From positions 62,001 through 126,000 of the forward strand of contig NZ_FTMM01000002.1 of the NCBI RefSeq assembly GCF_900156075.1: a stretch of DNA of 64,000 nucleotides, given 5' to 3'. The translations under genes were made by a program, and so were the position numbers. The notes beneath the pieces are model-generated. The model ran no database searches. It worked only from the letters and a program-made list of their open reading frames with translations, and had not been told where the DNA came from. Positions within the stretch are counted from its first letter, which is position 1, and each line of letters starts with the position of its first letter. This DNA is from Chryseobacterium sp. RU37D. Lineage in GTDB: Bacteria > Bacteroidota > Bacteroidia > Flavobacteriales > Weeksellaceae. Positions 48,166-57,650 of this stretch are shown one piece after another.

Positions 48166-49095
48166 ATGAAAATTCTCCTTTTAGATAAAAACCACCCCCT
48201 AATCACTGAACAGCTTTTGGCTAAAAATTTCATTTTAGAAGAAGATTTTACCTCTTCATATAATGAGGTCTGCAATAAAATTGGAAACTATGACGGAATT
48301 ATTATCCGAAGCAGAATACCTTTAGATAAAAACTTTTTGGAGAAAGGGAAAAACCTGAAATTTATTGCCAGGGTAGGAGCCGGGATGGAAAATATTGATA
48401 CTTCTGTTGCTGAAAGATTGGGAATTCAATTAATCAATTCCCCGGAAGGAAACAGAGATTCTGTTGCGGAGCATGTGGTAGGAATGTTATTAATTTTAAT
48501 GAACAGGCTGTTTATCGCTTCTCAGGAAGTGAAAAACGGTATCTGGCTTCGTGAAGAAAACAGAGGGGATGAATTATTAGGCAAAACTGTAGGTTTGATA
48601 GGCTATGGAAACATGGGAAAAGCTACGGCCAAAAGGCTTTCCGGTTTTGGATGTGACGTGATTTTTCATGATATTCTTCCCGATCTTTCCGATGAATTTG
48701 CAACGCAGGTTTCTATCGAAGAATTAAAAGAAAAAGCAGATATTCTAAGCTTGCATGTACCTTTGACCGAAGAATCCTATTATCTCATTGACGGGCCTTT
48801 TATTTCCGATATGAAAAAAGATTTTTATTTCGTGAATACAGCAAGGGGAAAAAATATAGAAACTAAAGCTTTAGTTGAAGCGATAAAATTCGGAAAAGTA
48901 AAGGGTGCTTGCCTGGATGTTTTGGAATACGAGAAATCATCTTTTGAGAATTTAGAAGTGGAAAATGATGATCTCAAATTTCTCCTGGAATCCGAAAAAG
49001 TAATTGTTACTCCACACATTGCTGGCTGGACGATTCAGAGTAAGGAAAAACTAGCGCAGGTGATTGTTGATAAGATTGTAGCTAGATATTGTTAG
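48166..49095 (+). CDS. D-isomer 2-hydroxyacid dehydrogenase (phosphoglycerate dehydrogenase-like)
   Basis: 309 residues with the two-domain fold of NAD-dependent D-2-hydroxyacid dehydrogenases. The NAD site is VGLIGYGNMGKATAKRLSGFG with an acidic residue at the end of strand 2 (FHD). The catalytic Arg lies in NTARGK, Glu in the VLEYEKS region and His in VTPHIAGWT. It lacks the C-terminal ACT domain of long SerA proteins. 3-phosphoglycerate is a likely but unproven substrate. It stands alone. Confidence 0.85.
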   Translation: MKILLLDKNHPLITEQLLAKNFILEEDFTSSYNEVCNKIGNYDGIIIRSRIPLDKNFLEKGKNLKFIARVGAGMENIDTSVAERLGIQLINSPEGNRDSVAEHVVGMLLILMNRLFIASQEVKNGIWLREENRGDELLGKTVGLIGYGNMGKATAKRLSGFGCDVIFHDILPDLSDEFATQVSIEELKEKADILSLHVPLTEESYYLIDGPFISDMKKDFYFVNTARGKNIETKALVEAIKFGKVKGACLDVLEYEKSSFENLEVENDDLKFLLESEKVIVTPHIAGWTIQSKEKLAQVIVDKIVARYC

Positions 49096-49265
49096 CCAAG
49101 ATGGATTGAAGTGAGAAAATCTTTTTTTTATATTTAATATGAAGCGCAATTTTATAGTCTATTTTCGTATAGCTTTTTTTGTTTTATGTTAAATTATTCA
49201 TAATTCGTGCCCAATATTTATTATTTATTTTGAGTTTTATTAAATTGCCACTCATTTTTAGACTC

Positions 49266-50528
49266 ATGAGGAAACATATTTTTTTGCTTGTTTTAGCTGC
49301 TGTTTTATTCCTTTTTTCCTGTAATAAAAAATCTGAAAACCAAGAAACTGTTGCTGAAAACCCAACTTCTCTTCCCAATTACGGAAATGTTGATCTGGGC
49401 GATGTATTTACAAAAGAAGACAGTCAGCTTTCTGATAAGTCGTCTTTAGTTCGGTATATTGATCAGTATTATAAAAAAGTATGGGAAGGAAGCGATCTTA
49501 GTGGTGGTATTTTAGTAGCCAAAGGAGATGACATTCTTTATGAAAATTACAGGGGGGTTGCACGTGAAGATAACCAAAAAAAGATTGATAAAAATACCTC
49601 GCTTCATGTAGCTTCAGTTTCAAAAACATTGACGGCGATGGCTATGCTGAAATTGGTGGAGGCCGGAAAGATCAATTTATCAGATCATCTCACACAGTTT
49701 TTTCCAGGATTTCCTTATCCAAATGTTACTGTAAAAACATTATTGGACCAAAGAAGCGGACTTCCGAAATATGAGTATTTCATCACAAAAATTCAGCCTG
49801 CACCGGCAGAGCTTTCAAAAACTTTCCTTACCAATCAGGATATTTTAAATATGATTATTAAATATAAACCTGATCTGGCAAGAGATACCGATACAGGCTT
49901 CATGTACTGCAATACAAACTTTGCAATGCTTGCCCTAGTGATTGAGAAGGTAACGAAAATACCTTTTCCGCAAGCTATGAAAGAAATAATTTTTGATCCT
50001 TTAAAGATGAAAAATTCTTATATTTTTCAGGAAAAAGATATTCCGACAGCTTCTCAGTCGTTTTATTATGGAGGAAACAGATTGTATCCTCTTGACAGAC
50101 TGGATCTTATTTACGGAGACAAAAACGTTTACACGACGCCAAGAGATTTATATAACTTTTCAAAAGCAATGTTTTCAAAAGATTTTTTAAAGTCTGAATT
50201 AATGGAACAAGTTTTCACGCCATACAGCAACGAAAAATTCGGGATGAATAATTATGGGCTTGGTTTCAGGATGAAAATTTTTGACAATGGTGAGAAATTA
50301 ACCTATCATAACGGCTGGTGGCACGGAACTAACTCTGTATTTGCCCATTTATTAAAATCAAAGGTGACAATTGTAGCCATTGGGAATAAATATTCAAACA
50401 GGATTTATACCGCATTGGCTCTATCCGGATTGTTTGAAGATTTTCCGCAACAGAAAGACAAGCTTCATAGCGTCATGAGTGATGAGAAGGATACTTTGAA
50501 CGGACATAGTGAAGTTTATGGAGAATAA
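49266..50528 (+). CDS. Serine hydrolase of the beta-lactamase/DD-peptidase family (lipoprotein)
   Basis: About 420 residues with a lipoprotein signal (MRKHIFLLVLAAVLFLFSC) and a class C beta-lactamase-like domain. The SxxK nucleophile motif is in HVASVSKTLTAMAML, the YxN-like second motif is near MYCNTNFAMLALV, and the third motif may be the HNGWWHG region (in place of KTG). The ATG at 49266 is preferred to 49179, because it starts a perfect lipobox signal peptide. It could be a penicillin-binding-protein-related hydrolase or esterase, and the substrate is unknown. Confidence 0.85.
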   Translation: MRKHIFLLVLAAVLFLFSCNKKSENQETVAENPTSLPNYGNVDLGDVFTKEDSQLSDKSSLVRYIDQYYKKVWEGSDLSGGILVAKGDDILYENYRGVAREDNQKKIDKNTSLHVASVSKTLTAMAMLKLVEAGKINLSDHLTQFFPGFPYPNVTVKTLLDQRSGLPKYEYFITKIQPAPAELSKTFLTNQDILNMIIKYKPDLARDTDTGFMYCNTNFAMLALVIEKVTKIPFPQAMKEIIFDPLKMKNSYIFQEKDIPTASQSFYYGGNRLYPLDRLDLIYGDKNVYTTPRDLYNFSKAMFSKDFLKSELMEQVFTPYSNEKFGMNNYGLGFRMKIFDNGEKLTYHNGWWHGTNSVFAHLLKSKVTIVAIGNKYSNRIYTALALSGLFEDFPQQKDKLHSVMSDEKDTLNGHSEVYGE

Positions 50529-50532
50529 TGTT

Positions 50533-50540
50533 TATTTTTG
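50533..50540 (+). promoter_or_regulatory. -7 box before the Ig-like lipoprotein gene
   Basis: TATTTTTG fits the consensus and ends 13 nt before the ATG at 50554. It supports that start rather than the upstream one overlapping the previous gene. Confidence 0.5.
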
Positions 50541-50553
50541 CTTAAACATATTC

Positions 50554-52290
50554 ATGAAAAGACTTCTTCTCTTACTGGTCATTGGTTTTCTTTTGCAGTC
50601 TTGTGCAAGGGTTGGTTCGCCTGTAGGAGGGGCAAAAGATACTTTGGCTCCGAAATTTTTAAGCTCAAATATTGATACTACAAGGATCAATGTTCCCAGA
50701 GATATTAAAGAGCTCCGTATTGATTTTGACGAATATGTAACGTTGAAAGATGTCAGCAAAAACCTGATTATTTCTCCGCCTATTAAAAATATCACAAGGA
50801 TTATCCCGTCCAATATTGCAAATAAATTCATCCTGATTCAGTGGAAGGATACTTTGCAAGCGAATACAACATATAATTTCAATTTCGGGAATTCTATTGC
50901 GGATAATAACGAAGCCAATATTTTAAGGTATTTTAATTTTGCATTTTCTACCGGTGAGAAGCTTGATGATCTTTACATCAGCGGAGAAATTAATGATGCT
51001 TTAGCAGTAAAGCCGGCCGGAGAAAACAAATATGTAGTAGGGCTCTATCAGGTAAGGGATACCATGAATTACAAGCAAAAGCCTTATTATATTACCAAGG
51101 TAGATGATGATGGCTATTATGAGCTAAATTACCTTTCTCCGGGAAAATATAAAATTATTGCCTTTGAAGATGAAAATGGAAATTCAATGTACGATGCAGG
51201 GAAAGAAAAGGTTGGTTTTCACAAAGATCCGGTTACGGTTGAAAAGTATGTTTCGGGATTAAATTTAAAATTATACCCATCCAAAAAGCCTTTGAAATAT
51301 GTTGAAATGAAAGAAACATCGGGAGGTATTTTAATGACTTTTGAAGGAAAGCCAAATGATGTAAAAGTTCTTCCCGTTAATGATAAGCTTCAGGACATCA
51401 GAGCTACACACAGACCAAAATCAGATTCCGTAAATATTTGGTTTGATGCTGTTAAAGATAATATCGGGCAAAAAGTAACTGAAAATTTGAAGTTCAGCTA
51501 TAATGCAGATAATAAGCAGGATACTGTCTCTGTTTTTTATAAATACAATCCGAAAAATGCAATGGATATCAATAGTGATAATGGTGGAGCTATGCTTCCT
51601 CCCAAAGCTGATTTCAAGATAATTTCAAATTATTACCTCAATAAAATAAATTCGGATAAATGGATGCTGAGAACAGAAGGAGACTCTATCAATTCCATTC
51701 CTTTCACTGCAGCAATTTCTGAAACGAATCCTTACCAGATTCTGGTGAAGTCTGATTTTGTTTCCGGAAAAAAATATCAGCTCACGGTTCCTAAAGAGAC
51801 AGTTTCTTCTTTTTATGCTAAGAATACACAGTCTAAACGTTTTGATTTTGAAGTTGATAAAGTTGAAAATTTTGGTAGTCTTACTTTCAAATTGCAGAAT
51901 GCGCCTGCGTCAAGTTATTGGATACAATTGTTAGATAACTCGAATAAAGTTTTATTCCAAAAATATACAAAAGGAGATGAGGTAAAGTTTGATCTCCTGA
52001 AACCCGGGGAATATATTGTAAGAATCCTTGTGGATAATAATGAAAATAAATATTGGGACGAAGCAGACTTCTTAAATGATATTTTTGCAGAAGATTCCTA
52101 TATCTATTATAAGGTTGTAGTGGTAAGGCCGCTTTGGGACAGTAATGAAACCTGGGATTTGAAGGATACAAGAAAATTGGATACATCCAAACTAAGTATC
52201 CCAAAAACAAATACCAATAACCACCCATCTCAGGATGGCAAAAAAACAGATTTGAAAAATAATAATGCTGTGCTTACACCCATAAAGTAA
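50554..52290 (+). CDS. Ig-like (Big_5) domain lipoprotein
   Basis: About 578 residues. The lipobox LLQSC gives an acylated N-terminus. A bacterial Ig-like/SbsA-type domain follows (about 20-115: GSPVGGAKDTLAPKFLSSN, ELRIDFDEYVTLKDVSKNLIISPP, FSTGEKL). A carboxypeptidase-regulatory-like segment comes next, with GYYELNYLSPGKYKIIAFEDENGN and later LLKPGEYIVRILVDNNENKYWD. Such proteins are common in Bacteroidota and probably sit on the outer membrane. The function is not known. The gene is tightly packed after the serine hydrolase and before a haem-binding protein gene. Confidence 0.82.
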   Translation: MKRLLLLLVIGFLLQSCARVGSPVGGAKDTLAPKFLSSNIDTTRINVPRDIKELRIDFDEYVTLKDVSKNLIISPPIKNITRIIPSNIANKFILIQWKDTLQANTTYNFNFGNSIADNNEANILRYFNFAFSTGEKLDDLYISGEINDALAVKPAGENKYVVGLYQVRDTMNYKQKPYYITKVDDDGYYELNYLSPGKYKIIAFEDENGNSMYDAGKEKVGFHKDPVTVEKYVSGLNLKLYPSKKPLKYVEMKETSGGILMTFEGKPNDVKVLPVNDKLQDIRATHRPKSDSVNIWFDAVKDNIGQKVTENLKFSYNADNKQDTVSVFYKYNPKNAMDINSDNGGAMLPPKADFKIISNYYLNKINSDKWMLRTEGDSINSIPFTAAISETNPYQILVKSDFVSGKKYQLTVPKETVSSFYAKNTQSKRFDFEVDKVENFGSLTFKLQNAPASSYWIQLLDNSNKVLFQKYTKGDEVKFDLLKPGEYIVRILVDNNENKYWDEADFLNDIFAEDSYIYYKVVVVRPLWDSNETWDLKDTRKLDTSKLSIPKTNTNNHPSQDGKKTDLKNNNAVLTPIK

Positions 52291-52298
52291 TCTAATGA

Positions 52299-52757
52299 AT
52301 GAAGACGTTTAAGAAAATACTTTTTTGGAGCTTAGTGGGGTTTGCGATCATCCAGTTTATCCCGACCGATAAAGTAAACTCGCCGGTTGACCATAAAGTA
52401 AATTTTATTGATGTAAAAAAAACCCCTGAAAAAATCAGTGGATTAATAAAAGGAGCTTGCTACGACTGCCATTCCAATGAAACGGTTTATCCAAAATATG
52501 CTTACATTGCGCCTGTTTCGTGGTCGGTAAAAAGCCATGTCAACGCAGGACGCGAGCATCTGAATTTTTCTGTTTGGGAAACATATAATGAAGATTTAAA
52601 GGAAAGCATGATGAATAAGTCTATCCAGGCCATTCAGAATAAAACAATGCCCATGCCGGGATATATTGTTTATCATAAAGAAGCTAATCTTTCTGAGGCT
52701 GAACGAGTATTGCTGATAAAGTATTTTGAAGAAATGCTGAAATCGGAAACGGATTAA
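52299..52757 (+). CDS. Haem-binding domain (monohaem c-type) protein
   Basis: 152 residues. An N-terminal hydrophobic anchor (about 7-20) precedes a periplasmic domain with one CxxCH motif (GACYDCHSNETVYP) and a late Met-bearing segment KTMPMPGY that may supply the sixth ligand. It matches the small 'haem-binding domain' proteins of Bacteroidota. It probably acts in electron transfer or haem handling in the periplasm. It follows the lipoprotein gene by 8 nt. Confidence 0.85.
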   Translation: MKTFKKILFWSLVGFAIIQFIPTDKVNSPVDHKVNFIDVKKTPEKISGLIKGACYDCHSNETVYPKYAYIAPVSWSVKSHVNAGREHLNFSVWETYNEDLKESMMNKSIQAIQNKTMPMPGYIVYHKEANLSEAERVLLIKYFEEMLKSETD

Positions 52758-52824
52758 TCGTTTTTTTAATCACAATCATCTGTTTAATCCGCCAAACCAG
52801 CGAGATATATAATTTATTCAAAAA

Positions 52825-53340
52825 TTAAATATTATTCAAATATTCTTCAAAAAACCTTTTTTGAGAATCAAAAGCGATATCATCGATATTCAATTCTTTC
52901 AAAGGGATCCAGAAGGCTTCTGAAATCTCAGTTAATTCAAGATTAACTTCGAATTTTTTGGAAACCGTATATTCATAAAAAAGATCAATTGTATTATAAT
53001 CTATCTCTTTATAGTGATACACGTTGGGAAGGCTCGTTAAATATTTTAAATTTGAAATATCGACATCAAGCTGCAGTTCCTCAAAAAGTTCTCTTTTGCA
53101 CGTTTCTTCTACACTTTCTTTCGGATCTACAAATCCTCCTGCGAGATCGAGTTTTCCTTTTTTTGGATCTCTGTTTCTTCTTGTAAGGTAAATTTCGTCA
53201 TTATTCCTTATCACCACAGCTACAGCTCCGGCAACATTGTTGTATAATGTAAAATTACAATTCGGGCAGTTCCATTTTTTTTCACCGTCCCAGTGTAGAG
53301 ATTCTTTTCCGCAGCTTGGGCAATATTTCAATATTTTCAT
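52825..53340 (-). CDS. Nudix hydrolase with N-terminal zinc ribbon
   Basis: 171 residues. A zinc-ribbon-like Cys4 unit (CPSCGKES...WNCPNCNF, about 8-31) precedes a Nudix domain. The Nudix box follows G-x5-E-x7-RE-x2-EE (GGFVDPKESVEETCKRELFEEL, about 68-89). This layout resembles NudC-like or ADP-ribose pyrophosphatase relatives. The substrate is not fixed by the sequence. Its start overlaps the xerD stop by 4 nt, so the two are co-translated. Confidence 0.88.
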   Translation of the reverse strand: MKILKYCPSCGKESLHWDGEKKWNCPNCNFTLYNNVAGAVAVVIRNNDEIYLTRRNRDPKKGKLDLAGGFVDPKESVEETCKRELFEELQLDVDISNLKYLTSLPNVYHYKEIDYNTIDLFYEYTVSKKFEVNLELTEISEAFWIPLKELNIDDIAFDSQKRFFEEYLNNI

Positions 53341-54251
53341 TGAGCAATATTAATATTTCTCGGATGATATGACAAGATTACATCACGAAGTTCTTCCGTT
53401 TTTAAATGTGTATAAATTTCCGTTGTCGTAATGCTGGAATGACCGAGCATTTCCTGGATATAACGAAGATCAGCACCATTTTGAAGCAAATGTGTTGCGA
53501 AAGAATGTCTGAATGTGTGTGGAGATATTTTCTTGCTTACACCGGCTTTATCAGTCAGTTCTTTTATAATTAAAAATACGATTACCCTGGACATTGATGT
53601 CCCCCTGCTATTGAGGAAAAGTGTATCCTCATACTTCTTATTAATTTTATTTTTTGAGCGGACTTCCTTTATATAGTTGTCCAGTAAATCGGCTGTGTAA
53701 TCGGCTAAAGGCACGAATCGGGTTTTATTTCCTTTTCCATTTACCTTGATATACTGCTCTTTAAAATTAATATTAGAGATTTTCAGGTCAATCAGTTCTG
53801 AAACACGAAGGCCACATCCGTACAGTACTTCAATGATGCATTGGTTCCTCTTTCCAAGGTCAGAATTGATCTCAATGGCACTGATGATCTTGTTAATGTC
53901 AGGAAGGCTGAGCGTGTCCGGCAAATATAATCCCAACTTGGGGCCTTCCAGCAGGGCCGCCGGATTATCTTCACGGCATTCATCCTCCAAAAGGTACTTG
54001 AAGAATGCTTTAATGGAAGATATCCATCTCGCTTGAGATCTTTCGCTGAATTTTTGTTTGGAAAGGTTAAAGATATACTCCTGCAGATTTTCATATCCAA
54101 TAGAATCCGGACCGACATTATCCAGATCTTCTTCTGCGTATTCTTTTAATTTTTTGATATCTCGAATATAGGCATCAAGAGTATTTTCTGAAAAATTCCG
54201 TTCGAATCGAAGAAAAATTTCAAAATCCTTAATTTTTTCATCCCAAGTCAT
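53337..54251 (-). CDS. xerD: Site-specific tyrosine recombinase XerD
   Basis: 304 residues. With XerC it resolves chromosome dimers at dif. The N-terminal SAM-like core-binding domain (about 6-88) is followed by the catalytic domain with the RHRHY pattern: Arg in YGCGLRVSELIDL, His-x-x-Arg in HTFRHSFATHLL, a further His in MLGHSSITTTEIYTH and the nucleophile Tyr there. All are intact. No mobile element surrounds it, so it is the housekeeping recombinase rather than an integrase. Confidence 0.93.
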   Translation of the reverse strand: MTWDEKIKDFEIFLRFERNFSENTLDAYIRDIKKLKEYAEEDLDNVGPDSIGYENLQEYIFNLSKQKFSERSQARWISSIKAFFKYLLEDECREDNPAALLEGPKLGLYLPDTLSLPDINKIISAIEINSDLGKRNQCIIEVLYGCGLRVSELIDLKISNINFKEQYIKVNGKGNKTRFVPLADYTADLLDNYIKEVRSKNKINKKYEDTLFLNSRGTSMSRVIVFLIIKELTDKAGVSKKISPHTFRHSFATHLLQNGADLRYIQEMLGHSSITTTEIYTHLKTEELRDVILSYHPRNINIAQ

Positions 54252-54259
54252 TTGTTGTG

Positions 54260-54682
54260 TTATTTTTTTAGTTCGTAATCCGAAATTTGCATTATTTCAA
54301 TGTTGTGGTTCCTTAAAAATGATATTCCGTCATCGTCTGAGTATTCATCGATATACACCAGTCTTGTAATCCCGGCCTGCAGAATCAGCTTGCTGCATTC
54401 TTTACATGGCGAGAGTGTAAGATATAAGGTTGCACCTTTTGCAGATTGTGTGGAAGCCGCTAGTTTTAAAATAGCATTGGCTTCTGCATGCAGTACATAC
54501 CAGTGTGTTTTTCCGTCTTCATCCTCACAGCAATTCTCAAATCCTGATGGGGTACCATTATAGCCATCTGAAATAATCATCCTATCTTTTACGATAAGAG
54601 CTCCCACCTGCTTTCGTTTACAGTAGGAAAGTTTTGCCCATTCCTGAGCCATTTTTAGATAAGCTTTATCAAACTTATTCAT
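54260..54682 (-). CDS. dCMP deaminase (deoxycytidylate deaminase)
   Basis: 140 residues. Zinc-dependent deamination of dCMP to dUMP for thymidylate synthesis. Zinc site motifs: HAEANAIL (His and catalytic Glu) and PCKECSKL (two Cys). N-terminal features KRKQVGALIV and DGYNGTPSGF are typical. It starts upstream of xerD with a 9-nt gap, within the same minus-strand run of genes. Confidence 0.93.
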   Translation of the reverse strand: MNKFDKAYLKMAQEWAKLSYCKRKQVGALIVKDRMIISDGYNGTPSGFENCCEDEDGKTHWYVLHAEANAILKLAASTQSAKGATLYLTLSPCKECSKLILQAGITRLVYIDEYSDDDGISFLRNHNIEIMQISDYELKK

Positions 54683-54728
54683 ACAGCAGCATTAATGTTT
54701 CGAAATAATTTGTATTAAGGTGATATTT

Positions 54729-55496
54729 TTAGAAGTTTGGCTTCCTTTTTTCAAGAAATGCTGTAACTCCTTCTTTCTTATCATCAAGTTCAAAAACTTC
54801 GCCGAAATATTTGATTTCGGCTTCAAAACCTTTATCCGTATCTGATAAGTTCACGGCTTGAATTGCTTTGGAAATTGCCATTGGTGAATTTTGTGCAATA
54901 ACGTATGCTAATTCTTTTGTTTTGGTTAATAGTTCTCCAATAGGGTATACTTCATTTACCAACCCGATTTCTTTTGCCCTTTGAGCAGGAATCATTTTGG
55001 CTGAGAAGATCATTTCATTGGCAATACCTTTTCCTACAAGCTTCGGAAGCCTTTGGGTGCCCCCATAGCCCGGGATTAATCCCAGTGTTACTTCTGGAAG
55101 CCCTAGTTTAGCATTTTCCGATGCATATCTGATGTGGCATGCCATAGCCAGCTCAAGACCGCCACCTAATGCAAAACCATTTATGGCTGCAATAACAGGT
55201 TTGGTCATATTTTCAATTTTGTTGAATAAAGTGTTTTGTCCGGTTCTGGCAAGTTCTTCAGCCTTGTCCTGTCCAAAATCACAGAATTCTTTGATATCCG
55301 CCCCCGCTACGAAAGACTTTTCCCCGCTTCCTGTAAGGATGATTACCCTACAAGCTGAGTCAGCGTTAAGTTTTTCCATCACTGAGCTTAGTTCCTTAAT
55401 CGTTTGAGCATTTAATGCATTTAAACTTTCAGGTCTGTTTATGGTGATAATATTTACTTTATCCTCTTTATTTAATGATATATTTTCGTAATTCAT
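54729..55496 (-). CDS. Enoyl-CoA hydratase/isomerase family protein
   Basis: 255 residues with the crotonase fold. The oxyanion-hole and active-site regions are GEKSFVAGADIKEF, GFALGGGLELAMACHIRYAS and GLPEVTLGLIPGYGGTQRL, including both catalytic Glu positions. It probably hydrates enoyl-CoA in fatty or amino acid degradation. The broken acyl-CoA dehydrogenase at the left edge is far away and not in the same operon. Confidence 0.92.
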   Translation of the reverse strand: MNYENISLNKEDKVNIITINRPESLNALNAQTIKELSSVMEKLNADSACRVIILTGSGEKSFVAGADIKEFCDFGQDKAEELARTGQNTLFNKIENMTKPVIAAINGFALGGGLELAMACHIRYASENAKLGLPEVTLGLIPGYGGTQRLPKLVGKGIANEMIFSAKMIPAQRAKEIGLVNEVYPIGELLTKTKELAYVIAQNSPMAISKAIQAVNLSDTDKGFEAEIKYFGEVFELDDKKEGVTAFLEKRKPNF

Positions 55497-55537
55497 TTTT
55501 CATATTAAAATCTTATATCGTGCAAATTATAAATTTT

Positions 55538-55580
55538 TTATAAAAAAAAGGGAAAAATATTAACTTTTTTTCCTTTGTAT
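55538..55580 (-). terminator. A/T-rich hairpin after catalase
   Basis: On the minus strand AAAGGAAAAA can pair with TTTTTCCCTTT and is followed by a T run. It is a weak but plausible terminator between catalase and the enoyl-CoA hydratase gene. Confidence 0.4.
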
Positions 55581-55602
55581 CAAAATTATTATTAAATATA
55601 AT

Positions 55603-57090
55603 TTACTTGGAATGATTCATCATATTAGCATCAATGATAACGTTGAGCTGAGATGCCACTTTCATGCCAAGGTCAATATTTGCTCTGAAAAAATGACAAA
55701 GCTGGCGGTTGATAATTTCATCTCTTTTAGGGCCAGTGATTTCCTGCATGCTTCCTACAATATTGCTGACGAGGCTCTGTTTTTCTTCCGGTGTCATTGC
55801 TTTTGAATATAATAATCCTGGCTGAGTGTAGTGATCATCATCATTTTCATTTCTGCTGTAGCTTGCAACATGTGCACTATCCAACTCATATTCGTGGCTT
55901 TTGTAGTTGAAATCTGCTTTAATGTTATCAAAACTGTTTGGGTGATAATTCGGTTTGTCTTGATATTGGCTTGAGTCTGCCATGAAACCGTCTCTTTGAT
56001 AGTTATTAACTGCGAAAGGACATCTGTTTACTTCCAATTGGTGAGCATTCACACCAACTCTGTATCTGTGCGCATCAGGATAAGATAATAATCTCCCCTG
56101 AAGCATTTTGTCTGGTGAAAAACTAATACCATTGATTAAGTTGCTTGGCGAGAATGTAGACTGTTCCACGTGTGCGAAGTAATTTACAGGAACTTCGTTC
56201 AATTCCATTTCTCCTACCTCAATCATCGGGAAATCTTCATGGAACCAAACTTTCGTTACGTCAAAAGGATTCCATCTGAAATCTTTTGCCTGCTCTTCGG
56301 TCATTACCTGGATATATAAAGTCCATTTTGGGAAGTTTCCTGCCTCTATGGCGTTACAAAGGTCTTCCTGAGCAAAGTCCGGATTTTCACCGGCCATTTT
56401 TACGGCTTCTTCATTTGAGAAGTTTTTAATTCCTTGCTTTGTAATAAAATGGAATTTTACCCAAACCCTCTCATTTTTATCATTAATCATGGAATAAGTA
56501 TGAGACCCGAAACCGTGCATATGTCGATATCCGTATGGTGTTCCTCTGTCTGACATTAAAATCATTACCTGGTGTAAAGATTCAGGATTTAAGCTCCAGA
56601 AATCCCACATCATGGTAGCACTTTTCAAGTTGGTTTTCGGGACTCTTTTTTGGGTATGGATAAAATCGGGAAATTTTTTAGCATCTTTAATAAAGAAAAC
56701 AGGTGTATTGTTTCCTACTAAATCCCAATTTCCGTCTTCAGTATAGAATTTTAAAGCAAAGCCTCTTGGATCTCTCGCGGTATCGGCGCTGCCTTTTTCA
56801 CCGCCTACGGTAGAAAAACGAGCAAACATTCTGCATGAATTTCCTATTTTTGAAAATAATTTTGCTTTTGTATATTGACTGATATCGTGTGTTACAGTGA
56901 ATGTTCCATAAGCTCCGCTCCCTTTGGCATGAACGACTCTTTCGGGAATCCTTTCTCTCACAAAATGTGCAAGATTTTCCTGTAAAATAAAATCCTGAAG
57001 CAGAACCGGACCTCTGGGGCCAACGCTTTGTGAATCCTGGTGTTCATAGTAAGGACTGCCATTGCTAAGGGTTAATTTCTTAGAATCCAT
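55603..57090 (-). CDS. katA: Catalase (haem, small-subunit type)
   Basis: 495 residues. Splits hydrogen peroxide into water and oxygen. The distal His lies in RIPERVVHAKGSGAYGTF (about 58-75). The distal Asn is in the DGNWDLVGNNTPVFFIKD segment. The proximal Tyr motif is RLLSYPDAHRYRVGVNAHQLEVN. The length fits clade 3 small-subunit catalases. It is divergent from oxyR across a 560-bp gap, which fits peroxide-responsive control. On the minus strand the exact -7 box TAAATTTG (57144-57151) lies about 55 nt before the ATG. Confidence 0.95.
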   Translation of the reverse strand: MDSKKLTLSNGSPYYEHQDSQSVGPRGPVLLQDFILQENLAHFVRERIPERVVHAKGSGAYGTFTVTHDISQYTKAKLFSKIGNSCRMFARFSTVGGEKGSADTARDPRGFALKFYTEDGNWDLVGNNTPVFFIKDAKKFPDFIHTQKRVPKTNLKSATMMWDFWSLNPESLHQVMILMSDRGTPYGYRHMHGFGSHTYSMINDKNERVWVKFHFITKQGIKNFSNEEAVKMAGENPDFAQEDLCNAIEAGNFPKWTLYIQVMTEEQAKDFRWNPFDVTKVWFHEDFPMIEVGEMELNEVPVNYFAHVEQSTFSPSNLINGISFSPDKMLQGRLLSYPDAHRYRVGVNAHQLEVNRCPFAVNNYQRDGFMADSSQYQDKPNYHPNSFDNIKADFNYKSHEYELDSAHVASYSRNENDDDHYTQPGLLYSKAMTPEEKQSLVSNIVGSMQEITGPKRDEIINRQLCHFFRANIDLGMKVASQLNVIIDANMMNHSK

Positions 57091-57650
57091 AGTGTATGAT
57101 GTTACTATTTTTTTGTATTAGATTTGGTAAAGGTATTAATTCTCAAATTTAGTAGAATTTTGTAGATGATGACTTAAATATTATAATTTATAGATAAATC
57201 TAACCTGTCCATTTTGAATCTTTGTATTTGGAATTAAAGTGAAACGCCTTTGTTTAAATAGTTTAAAGAAACTTAAACCAATCTTTTGTCTTTTGTTGTA
57301 TTTTTATCATTGCAAGGTTAAGCAAGTTTTTTTTAAATAAAACCATTTAATAAAGTTAAACAAAAGTATTTAACTGAGTCGAATCTTCGATTTCATTTAA
57401 AATATAAAACAGATTATAGTTGTAATATACTTTAATTAAAATTCAAAATGAACGACGGGTTATTTTAGTTTAAAACTAAGATATTAAGAATAGCATAAAT
57501 AAATCACTAAAAAGTTATTTATTGTTAATTTTCAGAATTATGGTAAATGTACAGATGTAATTAAAAAGTCTGGACAAGCAATTATTTTATTTCTTTTTAT
57601 ATTACAAATAGCAAAAACATTTTATATTTGTAATAGATAATATTAATCAA
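57091..57650. promoter_or_regulatory. Long katA-oxyR divergent intergenic region
   Basis: This 560-bp, very AT-rich gap has no credible gene. It contains a -7 box for katA on the minus strand (57144-57151), a 'GTGAAACGCCTTTG' repeat fragment (57239-57252), and a TATATTTG -7 box for oxyR (57623-57630) 20 nt before its ATG. OxyR operators probably lie here but cannot be fixed by eye. Confidence 0.5.

Noticed and set aside
53337-54251. Tyrosine recombinase as an integrase of a genomic island
   Set aside because: Sequence, neighbours and length fit the housekeeping XerD. No attachment sites, tRNA or phage genes nearby.
57091-57650. Possible small RNA gene in the long katA-oxyR gap
   Set aside because: No terminator with a plausible upstream promoter, no conserved structured block by eye. 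The AT richness alone is not evidence.
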